A DNA stretch of 64,000 nt. It comes from Chrysomallon squamiferum (lineage: Eukaryota > Mollusca > Gastropoda > Neomphalida > Peltospiridae). The notes beneath the pieces were generated by a model. The model made no database searches and was not told where the DNA came from. It saw nothing but the letters and a program-made list of their open reading frames with translations. Position 1 is the first letter of the stretch; each line of letters begins with the position of its first letter. Positions 1 through 13,000 of the stretch are shown here, piece by piece. Made by a program: the position numbers and the translations under genes. Location of the stretch: contig CM022671.1 of the NCBI GenBank assembly GCA_012295275.1, positions 33,387,927 through 33,451,926 of the forward strand, in the 5' to 3' direction.

Positions 1-157
1 AGAACTGAGGTGTCAGATTTTTTCTTTCCCTTGTTACATAAAATCATTTCACATAGAATTAATATTATGATGCTGTCCATTATTCATGATATTATTATAA
101 AAATATTCAAAAGCACATTTAAAGAAAGTGAATTCAATCCTTTTGTTTACTTTTCAG

Positions 158-360
158 AGTGAATTAAAAGATAAAATACTAGAATTTTTAAAAACTAATC
201 CAGGACCACAGGAAACAATAAAATTGCAAAAGCCTGTGGTTATAAATCACGTTCAGATGTGAATCCTGTAATTTATAGCCTAGAGAAAGAGGGTCTTCTC
301 CAGAAATGTACTGACCAACCTCCCTCCTGGCAGTACATCAATATGAGTATTGTAGACAGG
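158..360 (+). pseudogene. Copy of the Z-alpha exon with a one-base deletion
   Basis: This corresponds to the Z-alpha exon at 5226-5429, with the same acceptor (TTTTCAG) and donor (AGG/GTAGAA). One A is missing from the run around 220-225 (AATAAAATTGC here, AATAAAAATTGC in the intact copy). The reading frame is lost before the recognition helix. It could be a real broken paralogue or a base-call error at a contig end. Confidence 0.75.
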
Positions 361-751
361 GTAGAAAGATAAGAAATAAAATAAAATTACACATCTTCTT
401 TTTTTCTTTTTTTTTTTTGTGTGGGGTGAATGGGCAGAGAAATAAGCATCAAATTAAAAAGTTGTTTAATCTTTCTGATCTTTGTTTAAACTGGTAAATG
501 ATCAAGAAATAGAAACCAATTTCTATACTGTTAACGTCAAATGTAATAGATAATAAGAAATTTTAAAAAGCATTACATGAATCACCATTGTTTTTTAGTA
601 ATCACAAATGTAGCAGGAGGCATCTAAGAAGATCTCAGTTTCCAAAATATCATACTTGCAATACTGCTGTGAAAAAAAATAATAATAACATTTGTTAAGA
701 ATTATAATATTTTTAAAATTTGACAAAACTTTTGTTTTCTAATATTTTCAG

Positions 752-807
752 ACAAATGAATGTACAGAACACAAGGAAGATGATGGTTATGCAACATTAA
801 ATTATAG
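752..807 (+). other. Copy of the small tyrosine-motif exon
   Basis: This matches the 56-base exon at 5821-5876, with the same acceptor and donor, and can encode the same GYATL motif. The upstream Z-alpha exon copy is frameshifted, and no following exon exists before the gap. Confidence 0.6.
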
Positions 808-1056
808 GTTAATTTTAACTTCAATGAATATCCAGTGTGAGATTGAAATTGTTCTGTTTTAAGTTATTTGCATAAATCAGTAATATTTCTATAAAGATGA
901 AATGCATGCATCAGTTGGAATTCCATACTTGATCTTGAATTGAGCTATATTTCTAGGTGTTTAAATTAATATATTAAAAATCTTAGCATTTATTATAAAA
1001 ACAAAATAATAATAATAATTTGTAATTATTTAACTCTGAAAATATACTAGAACTGC

Positions 1057-1256
1057 NNNNNNNNNNNNNNNNNNNNNNNNNNNNNNNNNNNNNNNNNNNN
1101 NNNNNNNNNNNNNNNNNNNNNNNNNNNNNNNNNNNNNNNNNNNNNNNNNNNNNNNNNNNNNNNNNNNNNNNNNNNNNNNNNNNNNNNNNNNNNNNNNNNN
1201 NNNNNNNNNNNNNNNNNNNNNNNNNNNNNNNNNNNNNNNNNNNNNNNNNNNNNNNN
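1057..1256. other. Assembly gap of exactly 200 N
   Basis: The run of 200 N is a conventional placeholder for a scaffold join of unknown size. Order and distance of sequence on either side are therefore not certain. Confidence 0.99.
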
Positions 1257-2119
1257 AATTATTTTATTATGTATTCAGTTTCGTTTTCAGTCAGTTAATC
1301 TTCTACTGCAGAAGTACAAAATCAAAGAAACAAACATACAAAAAAAAAAAAAAAAAAAAAAACAACAACAAATAAAACAAATTAGTAATTAAAAATATCT
1401 ATAAAATGACTAATGGGAAAGAAGGTAGAAACATTTTAATGACACGATCAGCACATTCCAACCCTACCATTGTGTGAGTCATATTATACAGGTTTAAGAT
1501 CCATCATAAGAGAATCCCACTTCCATTAGACTGGAGTTTGTTCTTTTAATCATTAGCTGTAACATACATATATTCAAAAAGAAAGAAAGGTTATGAATAA
1601 ATTCAACCTGCACGCACACACGCACAACAGTATTTATTTGAATTGTAACTTTACAATTTTTGTTTCTTTAAACTGATTCCAAACTAAAATAAACTTAAGT
1701 CTTCAGTTCTTTTTGCTAATGGAACAAAACTGCTTGGTCTTTGCATGATGACAAATCAATCCAAACACTTAAACAGCGCGTGTTATTTATATACGATACA
1801 AACATTACCAAAATAGTGTATAACATCTGCTTTAAATTTAAAAAACAAAGAAACAACAGCTACAACAAGAACAAGAAAAAAAATCAAAGAAAAAGTTAAA
1901 ATAAATAAATAAACAATAATAATAAAATTAAATTAAAATTTTAAAATAAAAAAACTTTAACAATTAAAAATAACAAAAAAGATATAAAACATGAGGGGGG
2001 AGAGGGTAGGTGCGCAGCAACCTGTGGAAATTACACAGAAAGAAACACTACTATGGAAAGCACTAGCAGTAAAATCTTCGTCGGGTGTTTATTAGTCAGT
2101 CATATTTGAAATGTTTGTA

Positions 2120-2159
<40 letters not shown>

Positions 2160-2318
2160 AATTCAGTTACGATCATCAGAAATTATATTTCAGTTTATTT
2201 TAATTCAAAATTAGAAACTTTGTTATACAAATATTTACTTCCTGGTCAGCAAATTTCTACTTTCATTTTCTCGCTGAATAATTTAACTAATACAGAAATA
2301 TTATTATATATCGTTGAG

Positions 2319-2351
<33 letters not shown>

Positions 2352-2499
2352 AATATTTTATTAAAAAAAAAAAGACTTAATTGTCAAATTCGAAACAGTT
2401 TAATATATTTCAAATTAGTGTAATACCTTTAGATACATAAGAAAGAGAGAAAAAATTATTTTTGTATTAGATTAAAATAATATGATTTTATATTTTCAG
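1257..2499 (+). other. Upstream non-coding region of the CARD-Z-alpha-SH2 gene
   Basis: AT-rich DNA with A-runs (about 1341-1361 and 2321-2347) and an ATT array (about 2119-2157). It presumably contains the promoter and an untranslated first exon, because the first coding exon begins with an acceptor-like TATTTTCAG at 2491-2499. I see no convincing TATA box or ISRE here. Confidence 0.4.
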
Positions 2500-2508
2500 T
2501 TATTTATC

Positions 2509-2634
2509 ATGGATAATGGGACTGCGAGAGAAAATGACTTAGTAAGAAAATTATCGTCCCAGTTTAAGTCAAAAATAGTGCCATCTCAAATAATACATCA
2601 TTTTGATGTTCAACGTATTTCCAGGGAAGAGGAA
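2509..2634 (+). CDS. Exon 1: N-terminal half of a CARD
   Basis: Encodes 42 residues from MDNGTAREND to REEE, ending at donor GTTAGT (phase 0). The amphipathic helices, with LVRKL and IVPSQIIHHF, fit helices 1-3 of a death-fold CARD of the RIG-I-like type. An in-frame ATG at 2482 lies upstream of the acceptor and is probably intronic. Confidence 0.75.
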
Positions 2635-3469
2635 GTTAGTTGGTGTTTTGATTTTGTATTAAATATTAATATATTAGATCTTTCATTCTTTGAACAACAA
2701 TGACAGACAGTTTAACAAAGTCACCAATAAGAAAATTAAATAATGTTATTTAAAAAAAAGAAAAAAAAAAAAAAAAAAAATGGACAAAGAAATTTTAATT
2801 TTTATTATTATTATTTTGAATGGATTTAATTTTATAGTTTCACTTTAGGTTGGAAAGTAAAAGATATAGGGTGTGTCTAGCAGAGATTTTAAATAATTGT
2901 CAGTAAAAGTTTCAAGTCAAGGAGGATTTGAATAGTTTCATGAGAACCCTATAATTTCATAACCAAAAACATACTGATTTGTAACCAAGTAATAATTAGT
3001 TAGATATTAAAGTTTTAAAATGTAAATTAATTATGTTATTACAATCTCAAAAATGTTCATTAAGCAAAATACCTAATCAGTTTATGTTTTAAATTATATT
3101 ATTATTATTAATTTTTTTTTTTTTTGCTTAGGAATTAATATTAGCAGAAGAAACAAATAAAGGACCAATGGCAGCAGCTTATTTATTGCTGAAACATCTT
3201 GCACAAAAATATGACTGGTTTAACAACTTACTGAGAACACTCAGACGTGACGACGTCCGGTTGCGTCACGTAGCACATACATTTGAAGAAATTAAAAGTA
3301 TTGTTCAATTTCAGTTTTAACATGTCTTCATGTGAACTAACAAAAGAACTTTACAAATATAAATACTGCATGGGACTGTGTTTATGTTTATTGATATATT
3401 TTTAAATTAATAGTTCTTGGTTGCAAAACTTGATTTATTTATTTATATGTATGTGTATGTGTGTGTGTG

Positions 3470-3543
<74 letters not shown>

Positions 3544-6500
3544 GCAGCAACAAATTTGTAATATTTTTTTTTTTCTCTAGAAATTAAAAAGATCATAGCT
3601 TGGTGTTTGTTAAAAAAGTGATTGGCCATCACCTGCAGTAAAATTAGGAGGATTGATCCTGGAGCATGTCATTGCTACCCTGTGATTAACTAAGTCATGG
3701 AAACGTTTTAATAAATTAATTTGACTGTTTCACACAAACTGACTACAAAATTTACAAGAAAGTTGTTCATATGTGATGCATTGTTGAATTTATAAAGGAT
3801 TTGTAGATATGTGTGGCCTTATTGTCCTTATCTGTTCATTGTTAGAAAATTCCTTTTTGTTATCCAGCTTATGAAGTGTGTGTGTGTGTGTGTGTTTGTT
3901 TATAAATCTCTATAATTTGAAATTCATTTATTCTGAATTTTATTTATTTTTAATGTTTGTTGTCATTTTTTGTAGGACAAGTGGATAATTACTGGAACAG
4001 TCTGCCGCCAGAAAATCCTCATTTTGTTTCAGACATAAATCAGACTACAGTTAACGAATTTAAATTTGGCAAGCCAAAAAGTATGTTCTATTTACAAAGA
4101 AAACGAAGAAAATAATAATTAATTTAATTTTAATTGAATTCCTGAAACTGAGCTATGATATCCTGGGTGTGACAGATATGGATAAGATAAATGAATGGCT
4201 TAAATTAATCTCTTTATAATATCCAATACATATTGATACAGTATTTGCCTGATCAGCATTGTCAGTACTCCTTACCACATCTCCTGGATTATTACAGTCA
4301 GTATTTATACCAGTATAGGTATGTGTGTATTATTTACATATGTATGTTTATATTTATTAGAAAACAATTGATGAAAACTAATTGATTAATTTAAATTCAG
4401 ACTGAATTAATTGATATGGTATGTAATACAAGCCTTTCAGGTTCTTCATGAAAAATAAAAATAAAAAGTTAAAGTTTTGTTCTCTTTCTCATACGTTTTT
4501 CATTCTCCCTCCCACATTTGTATTATGTCTGTATTTAAAAATGTGTGTATGTGTTTTAGGTGATTATGTCACAGATGTAGGTCATTCAGGAAGGCCATAT
4601 TTAAGAAAAATTGAAACTGCACAAAAAGGGGAAGCTTCCATGTATGTTGATGCCAAAAGTGCTGATAACAAGCCAGATAAGGTAAAAATAAATGTTTCAT
4701 TATTATCCCAATCTTTGTGATTGATGCATAAAATCTGAACTGTAAGTAAATATTAAAAATGGAAACATACAGTATTCAGCATTTTCTGATTTCTTGTGCA
4801 AATTGATTTAGAGAAGTGGGTTGTTTGTTTTATAACATGCTAACACCATTACAGGACACCTGGCAAAGCAACACACTAAGGACATTTCACACAGAACCAG
4901 TTAAAAAACCTATTAACAGCAATCCACAGCATACATGGAGAGCATGCGACTTATGGTGCCTATTACCTTAAAACAGAATCAGAATATTTTCTCTTTATTA
5001 TGAATAGTATGTCTATAAGTGTGTGCATGAAAATTATCTCTTCCTGCTAAAAAGTAAGAATGGTGTGCAGAACTGAGGTGTCAGATTTTTTCTTTCCCTT
5101 GTTACATAAAATCATTTCACATAGAATTAATATTATGATGCTGTCCATTATTCATGATATTATTATAAAAATATTCAAAAGCACATTTAAAGAAAGTGAA
5201 TTCAATCCTTTTGTTTACTTTTCAGAGTGAATTAAAAGATAAAATACTAGAATTTTTAAAAACTAATCCAGGACCACAGGAAACAATAAAAATTGCAAAA
5301 GCCTGTGGTTATAAATCACGTTCAGATGTGAATCCCGTAATTTATAGCCTAGAGAAAGAGGGTCTTCTCCAGAAATGTACTGACCAACCTCCCTCCTGGC
5401 AGTACATCAATATGAGTATTGTAGACAGGGTAGAAAGATAAGAAATAAAATAAAATTACACATCCACTTTTTTTCTTTTTTTTTTTTGTGTGGGGTGAAT
5501 GGGCAGAGAAATAAGCATCAAATTAAAAAGTTGTTTAATCTTTCTGATCTTTGTTTAAACTGGTAAATGATCAAGAAATAGAAACCAATTTCTATACTGT
5601 TAACGTCAAATGTAATAGATAATAAGAAATTTTAAAAAGCATTACATGAATCACCATTGTTTTTTAGTAATCACAAATGTAGCAGGAGGCATCTAAGAAG
5701 ATCTCAGTTTCCAAAATATCATACTTGCAATACTGCTGTGAAAAAAATAATAATAACATTTGTTAAGAATTATAATATTTTTAAAATTTGACAAAAACTT
5801 TTGTTTTCTAATATTTTCAGACAAATGAATGTACAGAACACAAGGAAGATGATGGTTATGCAACATTAAATTATAGGTTAATTTTAACTTCACGAATATC
5901 CAGTGTGAGATTGAAATTGTTCTGTTTTAAGTTATTTGCATAAATCAGTAATATTTCTATAAAGATGAAATGCATGCATCAGTTGGAATTCCATACTTGA
6001 TCTTGAATTGAGCTATATTTCTAGGTGTTTAAATTAATATATTAAAAATCTTAGCATTTATTATAAAAAACAAAATAATAATAATAATTTGTAATTATTT
6101 AACTCTGAAAATATACTGAACTGCCTGTTATTTATTTTTATTATTATTATTATTATTATTAGTTTCATACTCTACGTGAAAGGGTTTACTTTTGGAAACT
6201 GTTAGAAGTTATCATGACAACAGTTATTTTATTTATTTAATTATTTATATTTTAAACTAAATCAACACATGGAGAAATTCTTTATCAATATAAAATCCTG
6301 CTTGGTATTATTTTCCAGTATTCAAAAGTCCACTGACGAAAGTGATGTTTATGATCAGCTTGAGAATATTCATTTTGATGACAATCCGGAATACCATGAC
6401 AGACAGCGTGACACTGCAGTAAGTTATAATAAAACAACTACTTCGAAAATCACACACACCAACATTTCTAGTACTGAATTAATAGTGAGATGAGTAGTGG

Positions 6501-7779
6501 GTTGTAGTAGAGTAAGTTACATTAGTACATGTCACACTACAGCACGGCAGTGTACATCACTACACTGCATCATATCATGTGTCAGTGTACATCATTACAT
6601 CATGTCAGTATGTCATATATCATGTTAGTTTACATCACTGCATCATTTCAGTATGTCATATATCATGTTAGTTTACATCACTGCATCATTTCAGTATGTC
6701 ATGTATCATGTCAGTGTACATCACTATATATAGTTTATATTATTGCATCATGTCATTAGAGATCAAATTACAGTAAATGCTCAATTTAATGGATTGATAT
6801 TTTATTATAACATGAAATATTTAATGTACTCTCCAGTTTTAATATTAAATATTGAGTAACAGCAATTCCTTTGCTCTAATTAAGTCTGCTCGGGAATAAA
6901 AATGTATCTGAATTGTAATATATGGATGGAGATGTACCATTTGTTTTCTGGTAGCAGGTTGAAGAAGTCAAAGTCACTTTTTGTAAAAAAATAATTATAC
7001 TAACCCCTCTTAAAAAACCCTAAAAATAATAATAAAAGATATAAATCTCTAAATGATGGCAGTCTCAGAAGTTGTTCTTCAGATGATGTAAAAGTTTCTG
7101 GTTCATCCATCTGCACAAATCATTGAGTATGAGACTTCCTTTGCACCTAAAACAGTCTGCTAAATCCAAATATTCATTAAATCAGATACACTGTATGTCA
7201 CGTTGTTATGTGAAGTTATGTCTGGTTCTCTCTCACTGTTAGTACTCACATTGCAGAAACATGAAGAGAAGGAATATACCAAAGCAGAAGTAACACAAGC
7301 CCTTCAACATCTGGCAGTACATCACTGTGAATATTGTAGACATGGTAGAAATTGTCTCATAATTATCATATATATTCTCACTATATACACATAAATGTAA
7401 TAAAAGTATATTATTCTACTGAATATGCTTTCTCATTTATTTATTCTTTAACATTACAGCTGGATAATGTGCCTCTCTCTTCTGCAGCTTATGACTTCAT
7501 TTTTCTCATTTTATTTCCATTTGTAAAAATACTGAGGACAGTTAGTACACTGGTATGAAAATATTGAGGAAAATTAGTTTTAAAAGACTTACAAAGGGAA
7601 CAGAAATATAGATATAACAGATATTCAACATGAAATATTTTTAACCAGTGGTTACATAACTCCACACATGTGGATATATACTACACAGAAAAGCCAAGGA
7701 AGCTTGCTGCTGTCACATAAGGAGCCATTTTCTAATCTCAACAAGAGATCCTTTTTAATCAGCCTCCGCAAGGCAGTGT

Positions 7780-7811
<32 letters not shown>

Positions 7812-9297
7812 GTAAAATACCACAAACATTGTCTGCATAACTTGTGGCACCCAGACATTTTTTCACTGGTAACCTCTTTCAGTGACAGTCTACTGAAATT
7901 AGGAACACTATAACAGTAAGAGGGAAATAGTTTCATAAAAAACATATATAATAATAAACCTTTAAATGGAAAGGTGTAGCTGATGAAAGAAGAGTGTTGA
8001 GCTGGAAATTGGTGGGTTTTACAAATGACTCCAATGGTTTTTCCATGTTCCATTTGCTTAAAACTTGGTTAATCCCAGACTCAGCAACAGACATGCTTGG
8101 CATTAGAAGGGAAAATGTTTTCACTACAGCAAAAAATTTGTAATTAATAACATTATTAAATTACTTCATGCATTTGACAAGAAGACGAAGAAATTGCTGC
8201 AAAATTCCAAAACTTAAATCAACTTCTTAGTGATTTTTTTACTCACTGACATGTTTAATGAACTACTTTGTAGACTCCTGGAAAAAAGAACAGTGCTTTA
8301 AGTCTTTTAAACTGAATTAATTATTATATTTTGCAGGCTCAGTCATGTTCACAGGTTGTAGAAGAACTTGAAGGAGCACGAGCTAATGAGACAGCCAGTA
8401 AGTTATATTGTTAACTAAAAATGTAATTAATATACGTTTTTTATTCTTCTTGAAATGTTCAGTAACCGTATAATTCTACTTTCTCTAGCACTCTGTATTG
8501 GCACTTAATGATAAACTGGAATGTGTTCTGTTATGCTTAAAGAACAAGAAACAGGAAAATTTGTTTCTTTCATGACTGAATATCAGATAAAAATTCATGT
8601 ATAATATTCAGAATCTATAAATGTTTTATTACAGAAATCAAGCTATTTTTAATTTAAATCTTAGAAACAAATTGTGTTTATTTTCAGTTTTAAAGGAAGT
8701 GGAGCAGAATGAAAAAAAGAAGACAGAAACCTCATACACTGAAGGTAAGTGTCAGATTAAAACTGTAAAATAAACCAAAATAAATTTCAGTATAATAAGA
8801 TCAGTTTCTTATACCTTTATATAAAATGACATTATTAGAAAAGGCGAAATATAATTTTCATGATGATTTTTTATACACTTTCAATAAGTCATGTCTGTTT
8901 GAAAATAAAACAGCTCAGTAAACTTTTATTTTTGGTAATCATTTGCCAAAACCTAAAGGTAATGTTTTATACACAATCAGCAAGATGTGATACTATGATT
9001 ACCATTCTAATTATTCATTATAAATAAAATTAGTACAAAATAAAATGTTTTTTTATTATTTTCTTTGCATTTTATTAGTGTTATAAAAATTCATGTTCAT
9101 TTTTAAAATAGATTATTTTGTTTTATGTCATTCTGTTTAGGTACACTCTTATTTTATTATTATGAAACATGAGTAAACACACACACACACACAGATATAC
9201 ACTCATTTGTTGATATAATGATTTTCTACCTGTAAAACCAAAGATAATTTTCCAGATAAGATGAGTAATAAATATATATTTACATATACATAAACAG

Positions 9298-9336
<39 letters not shown>

Positions 9337-10050
9337 GTTATATGAAAACATTCAGACATTTAGGTATGAAACACATATACCTAATGAAGAATTAGTACAA
9401 AATAAAATGTTTTTTAAAAATTATTTTCTTTGCATTTTATTAGTGTTATAAAAATTCATGTTCATTTCTAAAATAGATTATTTTACTGTATGTGACATTT
9501 CTTCATTCTGTTTAGGTACACTGTTATTTTAGTATTATCAAAACATGAATAAACACAGACACACACATTTGTAGCTATAATGAATTTCTTCTGATAAAAC
9601 CAAAGATAATTTTCCAAATAGATGAGTAATACATATATATTTACATATACAAAAAGAGAAAGAAACCGTAGAGATTTAGGTATGAAATACACATGTACAT
9701 ATTGGTATAAAAACCATATGTCTAATGCAAGAACACACATACACATACTGGTATGAAACACAGAGAAACACTTACTGGTATAACACACATAGACTTACAA
9801 GCACACATACCTTTACAATACAGACACAGAGATGCTATGATAAATTAGCAATACTTATTAGCAGTACTTACAATCTGATGTGACATTTATATTTTTTTGA
9901 TCTGTATAAAACAGACAGTGGGAAAAACACTAAAAGGGTAACTCATGAAGAGAATAAGCCCACTTCTCATGTTTGTGGATCTTCAAACAACCATTGTGAG
10001 CAGCAGAAATTAGTAAGACCATGTTTTTATTATTTTGGTGTAAATGATAA

Positions 10051-10089
<39 letters not shown>

Positions 10090-13000
10090 AACTCATATGA
10101 ATCTTGTTTATATTATAATATATTATCTACATTATTTTCATTATATTACTATATACATTTATTTTGTTATTACAATGAAGCATATAAAGGTACACATATA
10201 CAGAAACACATATACATATATATATATAAACATTTTGTAAGATATTCAACTTGCAGAAATGATGATTATATAACAAATTTAATATCTTATTAGAATAAAA
10301 GGCTGATTCCAGAGTTTGCATTTATTAGTTAACTGTTCTATTAAAAATAATGTTATTGAAATAGTTATTAGCAAATTATGTACAAATTTAAAGATGGGAT
10401 TTACCTAAATGGTCTTATTCTAGGCCAAAATTATGAAACATTATGTTGAATGATGAATAATATTTGTCTTTATAACAAAAATAAGAAATCGAAATATTTA
10501 TAGAGTATTTACAAGAAAGCACTGAAAACATTTGATCAGTTTTGTGAAATCTGCACACTGTGATGAAATAGATGCTTTGCATTGATTCTGTGGTAATTAC
10601 ATGGTCAGGCATTTTTATTTTATTTGAAAGATGAAATTAATGTTTATAAAAAAAATAAATAAAAAAAAATGGTTTCTTTTGTTAGGTTGCTGTCTTTTTC
10701 ATCAAAATAATTATCCATTTCATACTTTAAACCTAAAAAAGGTTTAATTTGGGAATTTTTTAAACCAGACTGAAGTCATTTGTCTTTTTCAAGTCATTGT
10801 ATCGTGCAACTAGAAGTGTTAATGTGTGGTGTGTCACTGAAACAAACTTATGCATCCTACAACATGCCCTTTAAAGGTGTATAATTGTGTTATGACAAAT
10901 AAATGGTCTAATAAAATTCTTTATTTTTTTTCGAAGATGTTGGTGCCTAAGAACTTAACTTAAAAATCTTGTAAGAGAAGAATCATTTAATGTTCTCTAA
11001 AGTTTCCTAAACATGTCAGACCCAAAAGTGTTTTACTTTGACTTTGCCCCTGTAGAGAAATACATTCTTCTGACTGAAAAAAAACAACACCATCCTTTGT
11101 ACAGAAGTATGTATCCACCTTGTTCCTTGTGTGTATGGAGCTAAGTGTGAACCTTGTGTGTGTGGAGCTAAGTGTGCACCTTGTGTGTGTGGAGCTAAGT
11201 GTGAACCTTGTGTGTGTGGAGCTAGGTGTGAATCTTGTGTGTGTGGAGCTAAGTGTGCACCTTGTGTGGAACCTTGTGTGTATGGAACTAAGTGTGAACC
11301 TTGTGTGTGTGGAACTAAGTGTGCACCTTGTGTGTGTGGATTAAGTGTGAACCCACCAGTGGAGCTAGGTGTGAATCTTGTGTGTGTTGTGTGCACCTTG
11401 TGTGTTAAAAACCTGTTAAACTGTCAAGTGTCACTTATTTACTTACTAGTCCACACCAATTTGGTAACACAGACTTCACAATTCAGATTACCTTTTTTGT
11501 CATAAACATAAATATACCATTTTGCCAACAAAATATATTTTGATGATGATATACCATTTGTTTTCTGGTAGCAGGTTGAAGCAGTCAAAGTCACTTTTTG
11601 TAAAAAAAACACAATTATACTACCCACCCCAAGAAAACCACTAATAATAATAAAAGATATAAATCTCTAAATGATGGCAGTCTCACAAGTTGTTCTTCAG
11701 TTGATGTATAAGTTTCTGGTTCATCCATCTGCACAAATCATTGAGTATGAGACTTCGTTTTCATCTTGGAGTTTGTAAGCAGCTTCGGAAAAAATGAGAT
11801 TTGAAGATTTCAGGAGGCTGTTTGAAATGTATACTTACCATCAAATGACATACACCCACTTATAATGTCTTTGAAAGAAACAATGTTGGACACAAGTGTG
11901 CCATATATTGACTTTAACCCTTTAGAAAATATATTATTCTGACTGAAAGCATCAGAGCATGCTTCTGTGTGCTTTGCTGTGTGCTGGGGTTAAGCATCCA
12001 CCTGTGTCCCTTTTGTGCAGAATTAAGTATCCACTAATGTGCTTTGTTGTGTGCTGAGTTAAGTGTCTGCTTGTGTGCCATGTGTGCAGAGTTAAGTATC
12101 TGCTTGTGTTCCTTGTTGTGTGCAGAGTTAAGTGTCTACTTGTGTGCCTTGTTGTGTGCTTAGTTAAGTATCTGCTTGTGTTCCTTGTTGTGTGCTTAGT
12201 TAAGTGTCTACTTGTGTGCCTTGTTGTGTGCTTAGTTAAGTATCTACTTGTGTTCCTTGTTGTGTGCAGAGTTAAGTGTCTACTTGTGTGCCTTGTGTGC
12301 AGAGTTAAGTATCTACTTGTGTGCCTTGTTGTGTGCAGAGTTAAGTATCTACTTGTGTGCCTTGTTGTGTGCAGAGTTAAGTATCTACTTGTGTGCCTTG
12401 TTGTGTGCAGAGTTGTATCTTGTTGTGTGTTTAGTTAAGTGTATCTACTTGTGTGCCTTGTTGTGTGCTTAGTTAAGTATCTACTTGTGTGCCTTGTGTG
12501 CAGAGTTAAGTATCTACTTGTGTGCCTTGTTGTGTGCAGAGTTAAGTATCTACTTGTGTGCCTTGTTGTGTGCTTAGTTAAGTGTATACTTGTGTGCCTT
12601 GTTGTGTGCTTAGTTAAGTATCTACTTGTGTGCCTTGTGTGCAGAGTTAAGTATCTACTTGTGTGCCTTGTGTGCAGAGTTAAGTGTCTACTTGTGTGCC
12701 TTGTGTGCAGAGTTAAGTGTCTACTTGTGTGCCTTGTGTGCAGAGTTAAGTGTCTACTTGTGTGCCTTGTTGTGTGCAGAGTTAAGTGTCTACTTGTGTA
12801 CCTTGTGTGCAGAGTTAAGTGTCTACTTGTGTGCCTTGTTGTGTGCAGAGTTAAGTGTCTACTTGTGTGCCTTGTGTGCAGAGTTAAGTGTCTGTCTGTT
12901 GTGTGCAGAGTTGTCTACTTGTGTGCCTTGTTGTGTGCAGAGTTAAGTGTCTACTTGTGTGCCTTGTTGTGTGCAGAGTTAAGTATCTACTTGTGTGCCT

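Larger units (their letters stand above)
1..1056. repeat. Near-identical copy of 5069-6124, ending at a scaffold gap
   Basis: The segment matches 5069-6124 almost base for base, including the intron flanks, the Z-alpha exon, the next intron and the following small exon. Differences are single bases and homopolymer-length changes. It stops exactly where the 200-N gap begins. Because introns and intergenic-like bases are conserved as well as exons, this is either a very recent segmental duplication or an uncollapsed second haplotype placed by scaffolding. I favour the second because of the gap position and the homopolymer differences. Confidence 0.9.

Noticed and set aside
2482-2508. Upstream in-frame ATG as the start of the CARD-Z-alpha-SH2 gene
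   Set aside because: It precedes the TATTTTCAG acceptor and is probably intronic; the paralogue also has its ATG just after an acceptor.
7203-7394. Frame containing HEEKEYTKAEVTQ as an extra coding exon
   Set aside because: It is a chimeric duplicate; the available donor gives a phase that does not fit the next exon.
11016-11505. Repetitive frames on both strands at the 24-bp array
   Set aside because: Same reason: unit length divisible by three, no splice or start evidence.
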